Of a stretch of 64,000 bases of DNA, positions 40,620 through 49,103 are shown piece after piece. A model generated the notes under the pieces. The model saw only the letters and a list, made by a program, of their open reading frames with translations, ran no database searches and was not told where the DNA came from. The DNA comes from Streptomyces sp. HUAS MG91 (GTDB lineage Bacteria > Actinomycetota > Actinomycetes > Streptomycetales > Streptomycetaceae). The translations under genes were made by a program, and so were the position numbers. The first letter of the stretch is position 1. Every line of letters begins with the position of its first letter. Location: NCBI RefSeq assembly GCF_040529335.1, contig NZ_CP159534.1, forward strand, positions 2,232,001 through 2,296,000, given 5' to 3'.

Positions 40620-40636
40620 GTATCAGTGACTGATAC
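40620..40636. promoter_or_regulatory. Perfect 17-bp palindrome upstream of hisD
   Basis: GTATCAGTGACTGATAC: two 8-base arms around a central G, 41-57 bases upstream of the hisD start in the gap between divergent genes. It is AT-rich for this genome and well placed to be an operator for the his operon (or the divergent gene). I do not recognise the regulator. Confidence 0.65.
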
Positions 40637-40822
40637 ACGTGCGGTTTCGGCCGATGTTCGGGGACCGGAGGAAGACCTTCACCCCTGGCGTTCAAGCTGT
40701 CACCGAGCGGGCATGACCGGTCGTACACAACCTGTGAGCGGCAGATGCCGATGGGACGCGCGCAACGCCCGGGACGTGCCGGCGCGACGGAACGTGAGGA
40801 CGTACGGGGAGGCAGGACAGGC

Positions 40823-42409
40823 GTGGTCGACGGGACGACGGCCTGCGGCGGCGATGGCGACGTGCCGGACGGGCTGACCGCGGCGGAGGTGGGGATGTGG
40901 CAGGCGTTCCGCAATGGAAGCCTCTACGACCTGCGGTCGGGCCGCATGGACGCCGACGATCCGCACGGCGGGCACCCCTGGGGGCCTGAGCGCAGCGTGC
41001 GCGGGCGGATCGTGGCGTGGCTGCTGCTCGACGGTCCGCCGGCCCTGGACGGCCGGGTGTCGTCGCTGAAGCTCCAGGGCGTGCAGATCACGGACACGCT
41101 CGATCTCGCGGGGGGCACGATCGAGCCGTACGTGGAGCTGAAGGACTGCCGCTTCGAGAAGGAGGTGCTGCTGCCGGAGGCGCACTTCACCACGCTGCGG
41201 CTGGTGAACTGCTCGGTGCCGCGTCTGGAGGCCGCCCGGGTGCACACCGAGGGCGATCTGCATCTGGCCCGCTCCCGGTTCCACACCGGCGTCCGGCTCA
41301 CCGACGCGCACATCGGCACGGACCTGCTGCTCAACCAGGCGGTGGCGTTCCGCGACCGGACCGGCAAGTCGATCGCCGGGGACGGGATGTCGGTCGGCCA
41401 GGACCTCCAGGCCGAGATGCTGGAGACGCACGGCGAGCTGAGCCTGCGCGGCGCGACCGTGGGCGTCTCGCTGTCCCTGCGCGGCAGCCGGCTGAGCAAC
41501 ACGCACGGGCGGCGCGCGCTGAACGCCCCGCAGCTGACGGTCGAGCGCACCCTGTACCTGACCCCCGCCGGGGTGGGGGGCAACCCGCTCCAGTCCAACG
41601 GCACCCCGGCCCGCGGCACCCGGGTGCAGCGGTTCGAGTGCGTGGGCGGCCTGCGCCTCGACGACGGGCGCTTCGGCGACGCCATCGACCTGGAAGCGGC
41701 CCGCTTCACGCTCCAACACGACCAGGAGCTGTCCCTGCGCCGCGTCCAGACCCCCGAGCTGCGCTTCACCGGGGAGCGGCCGGAGCGCGGTGTCGTCGTG
41801 CTGAGCGGCGCGAGGGTCGTCAATCTGGTCGACAAGGCGACGAGCTGGCCGCTCGCGGGGCAGTTCCGGGTCAGCGGCTTCACGTACGAGAACCTGATCC
41901 CGATCGGCGCCTTCCCGCTGCGCCGCAGGCTGTGCTGGCTCTCCGACGCCACGCCCGAGTACCGGCCCGAGCCGTACGAGCAGCTCGCCACCATCCTGCG
42001 CAACAGCGGGGAGGACGCCGACGCCCGCGAGGTGCTGCTCGCCAAGCAGCGCCGGCGCCGCGAGACGCTGCCGGTGGCGGCCAAGGTATGGGGCTACATG
42101 CAGGACTGGACGGTCGCCTACGGGTACCGGCCGGGCCGGGCCGCCGTCTGGATGGCCGTGCTCTGGGCGGTCAGCGCGGTCGCCTTCAGCCGTGCCCACC
42201 ATCCGCCGATACAGCCGGGCCAGGGCCCGCGCTGGGACCCGGCCCTCTTCGCCCTCGACCTGCTGCTCCCGGTGATCGACCTGGGGCAGGAGCACAGTTG
42301 GCGGCTCACCGACGGCTGGCAGTGGCTGGCGGCCGTCCTGATCATGCTCGGCTGGATCCTGGCCACCACAGTGGCAGCGGGCGCCACCCGCCTGCTCCGC
42401 AGGAACTAG
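40823..42409 (+). CDS. Membrane-anchored protein with beta-helix-like repeats
   Basis: 528 residues from a GTG at 40823 preceded by GGGGAGG (an ATG at 40745 lacks such a site). Residues of about 60-340 are many short strand-like units (LKLQGVQITDTLDLAGG, VELKDCRFEKEVLLPEAHFTTLRLVNCSV, HTEGDLHLARSRFHTGVRLTDAHIGTDLLLNQ), resembling pentapeptide-type right-handed beta-helices. A charged stretch (EQLATILRNSGEDADAREVLLAKQRRRRE) is followed by two C-terminal membrane helices (AAVWMAVLWAVSAVAF and WLAAVLIMLGWILATTVAAG). Streptomyces homologues are often called membrane oxidoreductases, but I see no cofactor site. Function unknown. Confidence 0.75.
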   Translation: MVDGTTACGGDGDVPDGLTAAEVGMWQAFRNGSLYDLRSGRMDADDPHGGHPWGPERSVRGRIVAWLLLDGPPALDGRVSSLKLQGVQITDTLDLAGGTIEPYVELKDCRFEKEVLLPEAHFTTLRLVNCSVPRLEAARVHTEGDLHLARSRFHTGVRLTDAHIGTDLLLNQAVAFRDRTGKSIAGDGMSVGQDLQAEMLETHGELSLRGATVGVSLSLRGSRLSNTHGRRALNAPQLTVERTLYLTPAGVGGNPLQSNGTPARGTRVQRFECVGGLRLDDGRFGDAIDLEAARFTLQHDQELSLRRVQTPELRFTGERPERGVVVLSGARVVNLVDKATSWPLAGQFRVSGFTYENLIPIGAFPLRRRLCWLSDATPEYRPEPYEQLATILRNSGEDADAREVLLAKQRRRRETLPVAAKVWGYMQDWTVAYGYRPGRAAVWMAVLWAVSAVAFSRAHHPPIQPGQGPRWDPALFALDLLLPVIDLGQEHSWRLTDGWQWLAAVLIMLGWILATTVAAGATRLLRRN

Positions 42410-42594
42410 CCCCGCCGGCACGGGGCGAGCGCTCATCGGGCCCGCACCCCGGCCCCACCCGCCCGGCACGGTCACAGCCCGACCCGTGACCACGACCCCG
42501 CCCCAAACCGTTACCCACCCACAAGCAACCATGGCCCCCCAGAGCCCGTCATCCCAGGGCAGCGACAAGGCCCGCCGAAAAGGAGGACGCGGAC

Positions 42595-43605
42595 ATGCCC
42601 CTGCTCCGCGCCCTCATCCGCACAGCCCGCATGATCCGCCACACGGCGTCCCTGGCCGAAGGCCTCCCCCCGGACGACGACATCCTCCTCGACGCCCCCG
42701 ACGCCCGCCTCGCCACCGCCCTGGCCGCCGCGGGCCACACCGAGTACGGCCCGGCCGCGAAGCTCCTCGCCCACACCCGCGAGGCCGCCGAGTGGGAGAA
42801 CCGCGACCGGTACGTCCAGCGCCTCGCCGCCTTCGCCGCCGCCCGCCCCGAATGGTTCACGGCCTGGCAGTCGGCGGCCCCGCACGACCCCGACCTGCTC
42901 CTGGTCAAGGCGGAGGTCGCGGTGGCCCGCGCCTTCGGCTCCCCGGCCCGCGCCGAACTGCTCCGCGACGTCACCCCGCTGATCCTGGCCGCGGCCGACG
43001 CCGACCGCAGCGACCCGGTCCCCTGGCGCCTCGCCCTGGACCACGCCCGCGGCGCGAACGCCCCGCACACCGTCTTCGAGGAGCTGTGGGCCCAGGCGGT
43101 GCGCCGCTCCACGCACCACTACGGCTGCCACGTCGCGGCCCTGCAGTACCTGTCGGCCGCCTGGTACGGCTCGCACGCGGAGTGCTTCGACTTCGCCGAG
43201 CGCGCCGCCGAGGACGCGCTGCCCGGCTCCCTGCTCCAGGCCCTCCCGGCCCGCGCCGCCTTCGCCTATCTCACCGATCAGTCCCCGCGCGGCATCCCGC
43301 GGGCCCGCCTGGACGCGGCGGCCGATCTCGCCGTCGGGCTCTCGGCCACGTACGACGGCGCGGACCCCTGGCCCGCCGAGGTGCGCAATCTGCTGGCCTG
43401 CGTCCTGATCCAGCTCGAACGCTGGCAGGACGCCCTGGACCAGCTGCGGCTCATCGGCCCGTACGCGACCTCGTTCCCCTGGGACCGGCTCTCCGACGAC
43501 CCGCTGGGCGAGTTTCTGCACCTGCGCGACGGCGTCCGTCTGGAGGTCGCGGCGGCGCTCCCGCTGCTCGGCGGCGAGCGGACCTCCGGCGACCATTACT
43601 CTTGA
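42595..43605 (+). CDS. Unknown helical protein
   Basis: 336 residues with a very strong ribosome binding site (AAGGAGG). The protein is alanine-rich and mostly helical with TPR-like pairs (EYGPAAKLLAHTREAAEWENRDRYVQRLAAFAA, then WQSAAPHDPDLLLVKAEVAVARAFG). No signal peptide, membrane helix or catalytic motif was recognised. It is 5 bases ahead of the LON-N domain gene, so likely in one operon with it and the YbaK-like gene. Confidence 0.75.
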   Translation: MPLLRALIRTARMIRHTASLAEGLPPDDDILLDAPDARLATALAAAGHTEYGPAAKLLAHTREAAEWENRDRYVQRLAAFAAARPEWFTAWQSAAPHDPDLLLVKAEVAVARAFGSPARAELLRDVTPLILAAADADRSDPVPWRLALDHARGANAPHTVFEELWAQAVRRSTHHYGCHVAALQYLSAAWYGSHAECFDFAERAAEDALPGSLLQALPARAAFAYLTDQSPRGIPRARLDAAADLAVGLSATYDGADPWPAEVRNLLACVLIQLERWQDALDQLRLIGPYATSFPWDRLSDDPLGEFLHLRDGVRLEVAAALPLLGGERTSGDHYS

Positions 43606-43610
43606 CCGTC

Positions 43611-44405
43611 GTGACCACCGTCCGGCTTCCGCTCTTCCCGCTCAACTCGGTGCTGTTCCCCGGGCTCGTGCTCCCGCTGAACATCTTCGAGGAGCGTTAC
43701 CGCGCCCTGATGCGCGACCTGCTGAAGGACTCTCCTTCCGGGCCCGCCGACTCCGACGACCCCGACGACGACCCGGCCGTCTCCGACGAGCCCCGCAACT
43801 TCGTGGTCGTGGCGATCCGCGACGGCCACGAGGTCGCGCCGAGCGCCGCCGGCATGCCGGACGACCTCACCACGAAGGAGGCCGGCGCGGGCCCGGCGGC
43901 GGGCTTCGGCGACGACCCGATCAGCTCCTTCCACACCGTCGGCTGCATCGCCGACGCGGCGACGATCCGCGAGCGCGCCGACGGCAGCTTCGAGGTGCTC
44001 GCGACCGGCACCCAGCGCGTCGAGCTGCACTCGGTGGACGCCTCGGGCCCGTACCTCACCGCGGAGGTGGAGGTGCTGCCGGACGACGACGGCGACGAGG
44101 CGGGAGCCCTGGCCGAGGGCGTGCTGCGCGCGTTCCGGTCGTACCAGAAGCGGCTCGCCGGGGCCCGCGAGCGGACCCTGACCACGGGCGCGGAGCTGCC
44201 GGACGAGCCGTCGGTGGTGTCCTACCTGGTCGCCGCGGCCGCGGTGCTCGACGTACCGACGCGGCAGCGGCTCCTGGAGGCCGGTGACGTGGCGTCCCGG
44301 CTGCGCGAGGAGCTGAAGCTGCTGCGCGCCGAGACGGCGATCATCCGGCATCTGCCGTCGCTGCCCGCGACGGACCTCACCAGACAGGCGACCAGCCTCA
44401 ACTGA
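43611..44405 (+). CDS. LON N-terminal substrate-binding domain protein
   Basis: 264 residues. The first part matches the LON-N (PUA-like) domain: VRLPLFPLNSVLFPGLVLPLNIFEERYRALM. It has no ATPase or protease part. An acidic insertion (about 40-60, many Asp/Pro/Ser) splits the domain, and TVGCIADAATIRERADGSFEVLATGTQRVEL continues it. The GTG at 43611 is used; a TTG at 43602, overlapping the previous stop, is possible. Stand-alone LON-N proteins are common; their role is unclear. Confidence 0.87.
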   Translation: MTTVRLPLFPLNSVLFPGLVLPLNIFEERYRALMRDLLKDSPSGPADSDDPDDDPAVSDEPRNFVVVAIRDGHEVAPSAAGMPDDLTTKEAGAGPAAGFGDDPISSFHTVGCIADAATIRERADGSFEVLATGTQRVELHSVDASGPYLTAEVEVLPDDDGDEAGALAEGVLRAFRSYQKRLAGARERTLTTGAELPDEPSVVSYLVAAAAVLDVPTRQRLLEAGDVASRLREELKLLRAETAIIRHLPSLPATDLTRQATSLN

Positions 44406-44423
44406 CCCGAAGGGCACGGCACG

Positions 44424-44927
44424 TTGGCGAAGAAGTCCAAGAAGCAGCAGCAGTCCGGCGGTACTCCGGCGACGGTCGCGCTGACGGCCGCGGGCACCGC
44501 CTTCACCGTGCACTCCTACGAGCACGACCCGGCCCATCCCAGTTACGGCGAGGAGGCGGCCGAGGCGATGGGCGTCTCCCCCGACCGGGTCTTCAAGACG
44601 CTCGTCGCGGACGTCGACGGCCGGCTCACCGTCGCCGTCGTCCCGGTGGCGGGCCAGCTCGACCTGAAGGCGCTCGCGGCGGCGGTCGGCGGCAAGCGGG
44701 CCGCGATGGCCGACCCGGCGCTCGCCGAGCGCACCACGGGCTACGTACGCGGTGGCATCTCCCCGCTCGGGCAGCGCAAGAAGCTGCCGACGGTCATCGA
44801 CGCGTCGGCCGCGGAGCACCCGACCATCTGTGTGTCGGCGGGCCGCCGCGGCCTGGAGGTCGAACTGGCCGCCGCGGATCTGGCGGCGCTCACCGGCGCG
44901 GTGCTCGCGCCCGTCGGGCGTGCGTGA
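44424..44927 (+). CDS. YbaK-type aminoacyl-tRNA deacylase
   Basis: 167 residues from a TTG at 44424 with AAGGG upstream. YbaK proteins hydrolyse Cys-tRNA(Pro). Recognisable parts: AFTVHSYEHDPAHPSYGEEAAEAMGVSPDRVFKTLVADVDG, KRAAMADPALAERTTGYVRGGISPLGQRKKLPTVID, and the end GLEVELAAADLAALTGA. The conserved Lys (FKTLV) and GGISPLG are kept. It follows the LON-N gene by 18 bases. Confidence 0.92.
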   Translation: MAKKSKKQQQSGGTPATVALTAAGTAFTVHSYEHDPAHPSYGEEAAEAMGVSPDRVFKTLVADVDGRLTVAVVPVAGQLDLKALAAAVGGKRAAMADPALAERTTGYVRGGISPLGQRKKLPTVIDASAAEHPTICVSAGRRGLEVELAAADLAALTGAVLAPVGRA

Positions 44928-44968
44928 CCCCTCGACGGACCGCGCCGCTTCGGCTAAGCACCAAGGAC

Positions 44969-45043
44969 ATGTCGAAGAGGACGCGCAAGCGCAAGTGGCG
45001 GATCAAGAAGGGCAAGGCCAATCACGGGCGCAGGCCCGCCTGA
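44969..45043 (+). CDS. Ribosomal protein bL37-like, 24 residues
   Basis: A 24-codon gene, MSKRTRKRK... ending KANHGRRPA. More than half of the residues are Lys or Arg. The end closely resembles mycobacterial bL37 (which ends KANHGKRP plus two residues), a tiny 50S protein first seen in mycobacterial ribosome structures. AAGGA lies just before the ATG. It is too short for standard gene finding. A strong bidirectional terminator follows at 45065. Identity is from memory of the family; the match of the last nine residues is the main argument. Confidence 0.75.
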   Translation: MSKRTRKRKWRIKKGKANHGRRPA

Positions 45044-45064
45044 CGTTCAGTGCCTCGCACAGCC

Positions 45065-45100
45065 GGCCGGGGACGCGGTCCGTCGACCGTGTCCCCGGCC
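45065..45100. terminator. Two-way terminator between bL37-like gene and DUF2567 gene
   Basis: A 16-bp stem (GGCCGGGGACGCGGTC with its complement, one G-T pair) and a 4-base loop CGTC between two convergent genes. Downstream gene ends are at 45043 (plus) and 45114 (minus), so it can end both. Confidence 0.85.
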
Positions 45101-45113
45101 GGGCTCGCGCCGG

Positions 45114-45812
45114 TCACATCGAGGAGCCCTGGGCCTCCGGTCCCGGCGCCGCGTCCGTGCCCCGCGGCGCGTAGTACTCCGCGTACGGGTCGGGGTCGCG
45201 GGGGCCGAACAGTCCGGTGAGCGCGAGGTGGACGACCATCGCGGCCAGCGGCCACGCGAGCAGCGCGCCCTTGGCCTTCAGTTCGAGGGGCGCGTCGAAC
45301 ACGACGCCCTTGCCGACCTCCTTGGCGTGGGCGGCGACGTCCCGCGTCGGTCCCAGCCAGATCCCGAACCGCCAGGCGAGCACCCCGCCGAGCAGCGCGC
45401 CCAGCGCGAGCGCCACGACGATCCCGATGCCGCCGCGCCGCCGCCACAGGAAGACGAGCAGGGCGGTCACGGCGCCGAACGCCAGTCCGAGCAGCGCGAA
45501 CGTGCCGTCGATCCCGATGGCCTGCTCGCCCTCGCTGTCCTTGAGGTAGACGGCCGTGCTGTCGGAGACGAGCGGGACGCGCGGCGCGAGCCACAGCCAC
45601 AGGACGCCGAGGAGCAGCCCGAACAGGGCGACACCGACGAACACGACGACGGCCTCGCGCAGCTCGGCCTTCAGTCCTGGCCCGTCCTCGCGTGCCGGGG
45701 ACGGCGCGGGCGGCGGCAGATGCCCGGCCATCGGGTCCGGGGCCTGCCACGGGTTTCCGTGCCCGTTGTCGTCCGGGGGTTGATGCGGCGGCGGTGTCAG
45801 CGGTGCGGTCAC
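45114..45812 (-). CDS. DUF2567 membrane protein
   Basis: 232 residues from a GTG at 45812. A proline-rich cytoplasmic N-terminus of about 55 residues leads into four membrane helices: VVVFVGVALFGLLLGVLWLWL, FALLGLAFGAVTALLVFLW, IGIVVALALGALLGGVLAW and LLAWPLAAMVVHLALTGLF. Between helices 1 and 2 is an outside loop with DSTAVYLKDSEGEQAIGIDG. The pattern matches DUF2567 of actinobacteria; function unknown. Confidence 0.8.
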   Translation of the reverse strand: MTAPLTPPPHQPPDDNGHGNPWQAPDPMAGHLPPPAPSPAREDGPGLKAELREAVVVFVGVALFGLLLGVLWLWLAPRVPLVSDSTAVYLKDSEGEQAIGIDGTFALLGLAFGAVTALLVFLWRRRGGIGIVVALALGALLGGVLAWRFGIWLGPTRDVAAHAKEVGKGVVFDAPLELKAKGALLAWPLAAMVVHLALTGLFGPRDPDPYAEYYAPRGTDAAPGPEAQGSSM

Positions 45813-45846
45813 CCTGCCATCGTGCCAGGCGTGTCGGCCGGGCGCG

Positions 45847-46680
45847 TCACCGGACGGCCGCCCGACGGTACGCCCAGGTCGCCACGGCCAGCGAGGCGAC
45901 GCCGACGGCGGCACAGACGCCCAGGTCGAGCAGGACGGCGGCCCAGTCGGGGTGGTCGCCGAAGGTGCGGGCGAAGGCCTCGACGCCGTACGTGGACGGC
46001 AGCAGATCGCGGGCGTAGCGCACCGCTTCGGGCATCCGGTCGGCGGGCAGCACGCCGAGCAGCAGCGCCGCGGACATGCCCAACTGGCCGAGCAGGGTGG
46101 CCAGTTCCGGCCGGGGCGCGAGCAGTCCGAGCGCGGCGCCGAGTCCGGCGAGGGCGGCCCCGGCGAGCGGGATCACGGCGGCGAGCACCCACAGATGGGC
46201 GAGCGGCAGATCGAACATGGCGCAGCCGACGACCGCGGTGACCAGGGTGCCCGGCACGGTGAACGACGCGTACGCGCCCGCCGCGCCCAGGACCACGGAG
46301 GCGGGCGGCACCGGCAGCGTCGCGTAGTGGTCGAGTCCGCCGGCGGCGCGCAGCTGGCCAAAGTACTGGGCCAGCAGGTTCAGCGCGACGAACGCCACGA
46401 CCAGCACGGCGGACCCGGCGACGACGGCCTGCGCCTCGCGGCCGCCCTCGTCGACGACGCCCCGCATCAGGATCATGATCCCGATGGACTGGAAGGTCGC
46501 CACGAAGAGCAGCGGGATCCGGGCCACCCGGGCCCGGGAGAGCTGGGCGCGGTAGACGGCGGCGAGGGACGGCAGGAACCGGGCCCGTGGCGCGAGCCCG
46601 TCCTCGCCGCGGCCGGCGCCGGGGTCGGCGGTGACGGCCGGTTCCACGGCCCGGACCGCGTCGGCGGATACGACACTCAT
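45847..46680 (-). CDS. ABC-2 type exporter permease
   Basis: 277 residues with six membrane helices, e.g. IPLLFVATFQSIGIMILM and AQAVVAGSAVLVVAFVALNLL; conserved ABC-2 pattern LDHYATLPVPPASVVLGAAGAYA. It starts inside the stop of the ATPase gene (ATGA), so both form one exporter. The substrate is not evident (drug or lipid-type efflux is usual). Confidence 0.9.
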   Translation of the reverse strand: MSVVSADAVRAVEPAVTADPGAGRGEDGLAPRARFLPSLAAVYRAQLSRARVARIPLLFVATFQSIGIMILMRGVVDEGGREAQAVVAGSAVLVVAFVALNLLAQYFGQLRAAGGLDHYATLPVPPASVVLGAAGAYASFTVPGTLVTAVVGCAMFDLPLAHLWVLAAVIPLAGAALAGLGAALGLLAPRPELATLLGQLGMSAALLLGVLPADRMPEAVRYARDLLPSTYGVEAFARTFGDHPDWAAVLLDLGVCAAVGVASLAVATWAYRRAAVR

Positions 46681-47708
46681 GCCTTCACCAGGCCCTTCAC
46701 GCCGCTGCGGCTGCCGCCGAGCGCCAAGTACACGTCCTCCAGGCTCGGGGTGGCGAGCGTGAAGTCGTCGAGGAAGTCGAAGGCCGGGCCGCCGGTGACG
46801 GCGGCGACGGCGCGGCGGGCCTCGTCGGGGGCGAGCCGCAGCGACCAGCGCCGCCCGGACTCGACGGCGTGCTCGCGCAGCCGTGCGACCTCGGCCAGCT
46901 CCGTCGGCGCCTCCTGGCGCCACACCAGCTCGACCCGCACCTCGCCGGCGACGCGCTCCTTGAGCCCGGCGGGGGTGTCGCAGGCGATGACGCGGCCCTG
47001 GTCCATCACGGCGACCCGGTCGAGGACGGTCTCGGCCTCGATGACGTTGTGGGTGACGAGCAGCACGGTGGCGCCGCGCTCGGCGCGTCTGCGGTCCACG
47101 GCCGCCCAGACGGCCCGGCGGGCGACAGGGTCCATGCCGGTGGTGGGCTCGTCGAGCACGAGCAGCGGCCGCTCGCCGACGAGGACGGCGGCGAAGCAGG
47201 CGAGCCGCCGCTGCCCGCCGGAGAGCTTCTTGAGCGGCCGCCCGGCGATGGCGGCGATGCCCAGTTCGTCGAGGACGTCGTCGCGCTCGGCCCGGGCGTC
47301 CTTGAGGCTGAGCCCGCGCAGCCGCCCGGTGGTCTCGGCGGCGAGGGAGACGGTGAGCTCGTCGAGGGCGGTCGACTCCTGGCCGAGGTAGGCGAGGATC
47401 CGCGAGGCCCGCTCCGGATGGCGCACGATGTCGTGCCCGAGGATCTCGACGCTTCCGGCGTCCGGCCGCATGAGCCCGGTCAGCTGTCGTACGAGGGTGG
47501 ACTTGCCGGCGCCGTTCGGCCCGAGCAGGCCGAAGATCTCGCCGCGCGCGATGTCGAGCCGGACCTCGTCGGTGGCCCGCACCGCGGGCGTCCCGGGCGT
47601 CCCACGCCGCCCGCGCGAGGCCGGATACGTCTTCCGCAGCCCGCGCACCGAGCACACGACGGCACCCCTGTCATGCTCCAGGGCGGGCTCACCGGTGCGC
47701 GTACTCAC
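46677..47708 (-). CDS. ABC exporter ATP-binding protein
   Basis: 343 residues from a GTG at 47708. Walker A GLLGPNGAGKSTLVRQL, signature LSGGQRRLACF, Walker B PLLVLDEPTTGMDP and switch His (LLVTHNVIEAE) are all intact. After the core comes the C-terminal extension typical of DrrA-like ATPases (VESGRRWSLRLAPDEARRAVAAVTG). A likely -10 (TACTCT) lies 8 bases before the start, so this gene may be leaderless. Confidence 0.93.
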   Translation of the reverse strand: MSTRTGEPALEHDRGAVVCSVRGLRKTYPASRGRRGTPGTPAVRATDEVRLDIARGEIFGLLGPNGAGKSTLVRQLTGLMRPDAGSVEILGHDIVRHPERASRILAYLGQESTALDELTVSLAAETTGRLRGLSLKDARAERDDVLDELGIAAIAGRPLKKLSGGQRRLACFAAVLVGERPLLVLDEPTTGMDPVARRAVWAAVDRRRAERGATVLLVTHNVIEAETVLDRVAVMDQGRVIACDTPAGLKERVAGEVRVELVWRQEAPTELAEVARLREHAVESGRRWSLRLAPDEARRAVAAVTGGPAFDFLDDFTLATPSLEDVYLALGGSRSGVKGLVKA

Positions 47709-47716
47709 GAGGAACG

Positions 47717-47722
47717 AGAGTA
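47717..47722 (-). promoter_or_regulatory. -10 element of the ABC exporter operon (leaderless)
   Basis: TACTCT (minus strand) lies 8 bases upstream of the GTG at 47708 and there is no ribosome binding site, so transcription probably begins at or next to the start codon. A -35 could not be assigned with confidence. Confidence 0.45.
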
Positions 47723-47764
47723 CGGGGTCGGAGGCCGCACATTGCGCGCGGGTGCGGCAAAAAG

Positions 47765-47805
47765 CGCCCTGAAGGGGCGCGGGGAACGGCGCGACCAGCC
47801 ACAAC
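47765..47805 (+). repeat. Intergenic GC-rich repeat with short hairpin (tail type A)
   Basis: GCGCCC pairs with GGGCGC to give a short hairpin (47765-47781); the repeat core with ACGGCGCGACCAGCCAC tail follows. It lies between the ABC exporter operon start and the stop of the NYN-domain gene (47862). Confidence 0.8.
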
Positions 47806-47861
47806 GCACCCGCGGACGGCACTCGGCGCCGACACGGCAGACGGCAAGGCGCACCCGGCGC

Positions 47862-49103
47862 TCAATCCCCCGCGGCAGCGTGCTCGGCACCGGTCCGCAC
47901 ATCGACCTCCCGCCAGAACCCGGCCCGGATCGCGTACCGGTCGTGTTCGTCGATCTGGTCGTCCTTGTGGGCGAGCAGCCCGAACCGCGCGGCGTACCGG
48001 AGCAGCTCGCCGTCGATGCGGTGCGGCACCCGGGGGTACATGGTCGACAGCTTCTGCAGCTGTGTCTGGTCGCCGAGGCGGCCCATCCAGCGCCGGGCGA
48101 ACACCTGCCCCACCTCGTACGGGTCGCCGCCGACCGTGGTGATGTCCTCCTCGCGGTCGGCCCAGCGCTGCTCGGCGGTGGTGAGCTGGGCCAGGGTCGG
48201 CAGCGACGCGGAATCCGGGGGCTCGCCGCCCCCGCCGGGCCGCTCGACCCAGCCCTTGTCGGAGGACCAGCGCAGCGTCGCGTTGGCCGGGTGCTGCGCG
48301 GGCTGGGTGCCGGGCGCGCGCAGGGCGGCCAGGTCCTTCGGGGTGGGGACGCCCTTGACGGCGCCGGAGCGGTCCTCGGGGTCGCTCTCGGCCCGCTCGG
48401 CGCGCTCGGCGGGGGCGTGCTGGACGAGCGGCGCGTCGGCGTCCCGGTCGGCGAGGCGCCCGGCGGCGGCCGGCGCGGACTCGGGCAGCGGCGCGGAGAG
48501 GATCGCGGCGATCTCGGGGCGCGGGGCGGGCGGCGGGGCGCAGATGCCGCCGAGTTCCTTGGCGCGGACGGCCTTGGTGATCCAGGTCCGGTCGAGCACC
48601 CGCCGCTCGTCGGCCTCGGCGACCAGGTCCTCGGACTGGTTGTAGTCGCCGTCGGCGGCCTGGACGGCCCACAGGTGGACGGCGACGCCGTGCTCCTTGG
48701 CGGCCATCATGCCGGGCAGCAGATCGCCGTCGCCGGTGACCAGGACGACGTCGGAGCAGGCCCGGTTGCGCGCCAGCTCGGTCAGCTCGGCGTGCATGGC
48801 GGCGTCGACGCCCTTCTGCGCCCAGCGTCCGTCGCTGCGGGTCAGGGCGCCGAGCCGGACGGTGACCCGGGGCATCACGCGCAGCCTGCGGTGTTCGGGC
48901 TGCGGAACCCGGTCGGGGGCGCCGTCGAACCAGTAGATGCGCAGCAGCTGGCGCTCGGTCTCGGACTCGGCGCGCTCGCGCAGCCCCTGGATGAGGGCGG
49001 TGTGGTCGACATGGATCCGGGACCGGGAGGGCTCGCCCGCGAGGAGACTCGCGGCAGCACCCAGCAGATACCCGGCGTCCACCAGGACGATGCAACGGTC
49101 CAT
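47862..49103 (-). CDS. NYN-domain (PIN-like) RNA-processing-type protein
   Basis: 413 residues. The N-terminal NYN (LabA/DUF88) domain is clear: MDRCIVLVDAGYLLGAAASLL, then KGVDAAMHAELTELARNRACSDVVLVTGDGDLLPGMMAA. The acidic residues of the metal-dependent nuclease site (VDAGY, TGDGD) are kept. A disordered linker of about 100 residues leads to a C-terminal helical domain (EVGQVFARRWMGRLGDQTQLQKLSTMYPRVPHRIDGELLRYA) reminiscent of OST-HTH/LOTUS. RNA cleavage is likely by family; targets unknown. Confidence 0.85.
   Translation of the reverse strand: MDRCIVLVDAGYLLGAAASLLAGEPSRSRIHVDHTALIQGLRERAESETERQLLRIYWFDGAPDRVPQPEHRRLRVMPRVTVRLGALTRSDGRWAQKGVDAAMHAELTELARNRACSDVVLVTGDGDLLPGMMAAKEHGVAVHLWAVQAADGDYNQSEDLVAEADERRVLDRTWITKAVRAKELGGICAPPPAPRPEIAAILSAPLPESAPAAAGRLADRDADAPLVQHAPAERAERAESDPEDRSGAVKGVPTPKDLAALRAPGTQPAQHPANATLRWSSDKGWVERPGGGGEPPDSASLPTLAQLTTAEQRWADREEDITTVGGDPYEVGQVFARRWMGRLGDQTQLQKLSTMYPRVPHRIDGELLRYAARFGLLAHKDDQIDEHDRYAIRAGFWREVDVRTGAEHAAAGD

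Noticed and set aside
42486..44405. 639-codon frame covering the unknown helical gene and the LON-N gene
   Set aside because: Only its last part is the real LON-N protein. The first 370 codons are an Arg/Pro-rich shadow of the gene at 42595, whose own frame has a strong AAGGAGG site.
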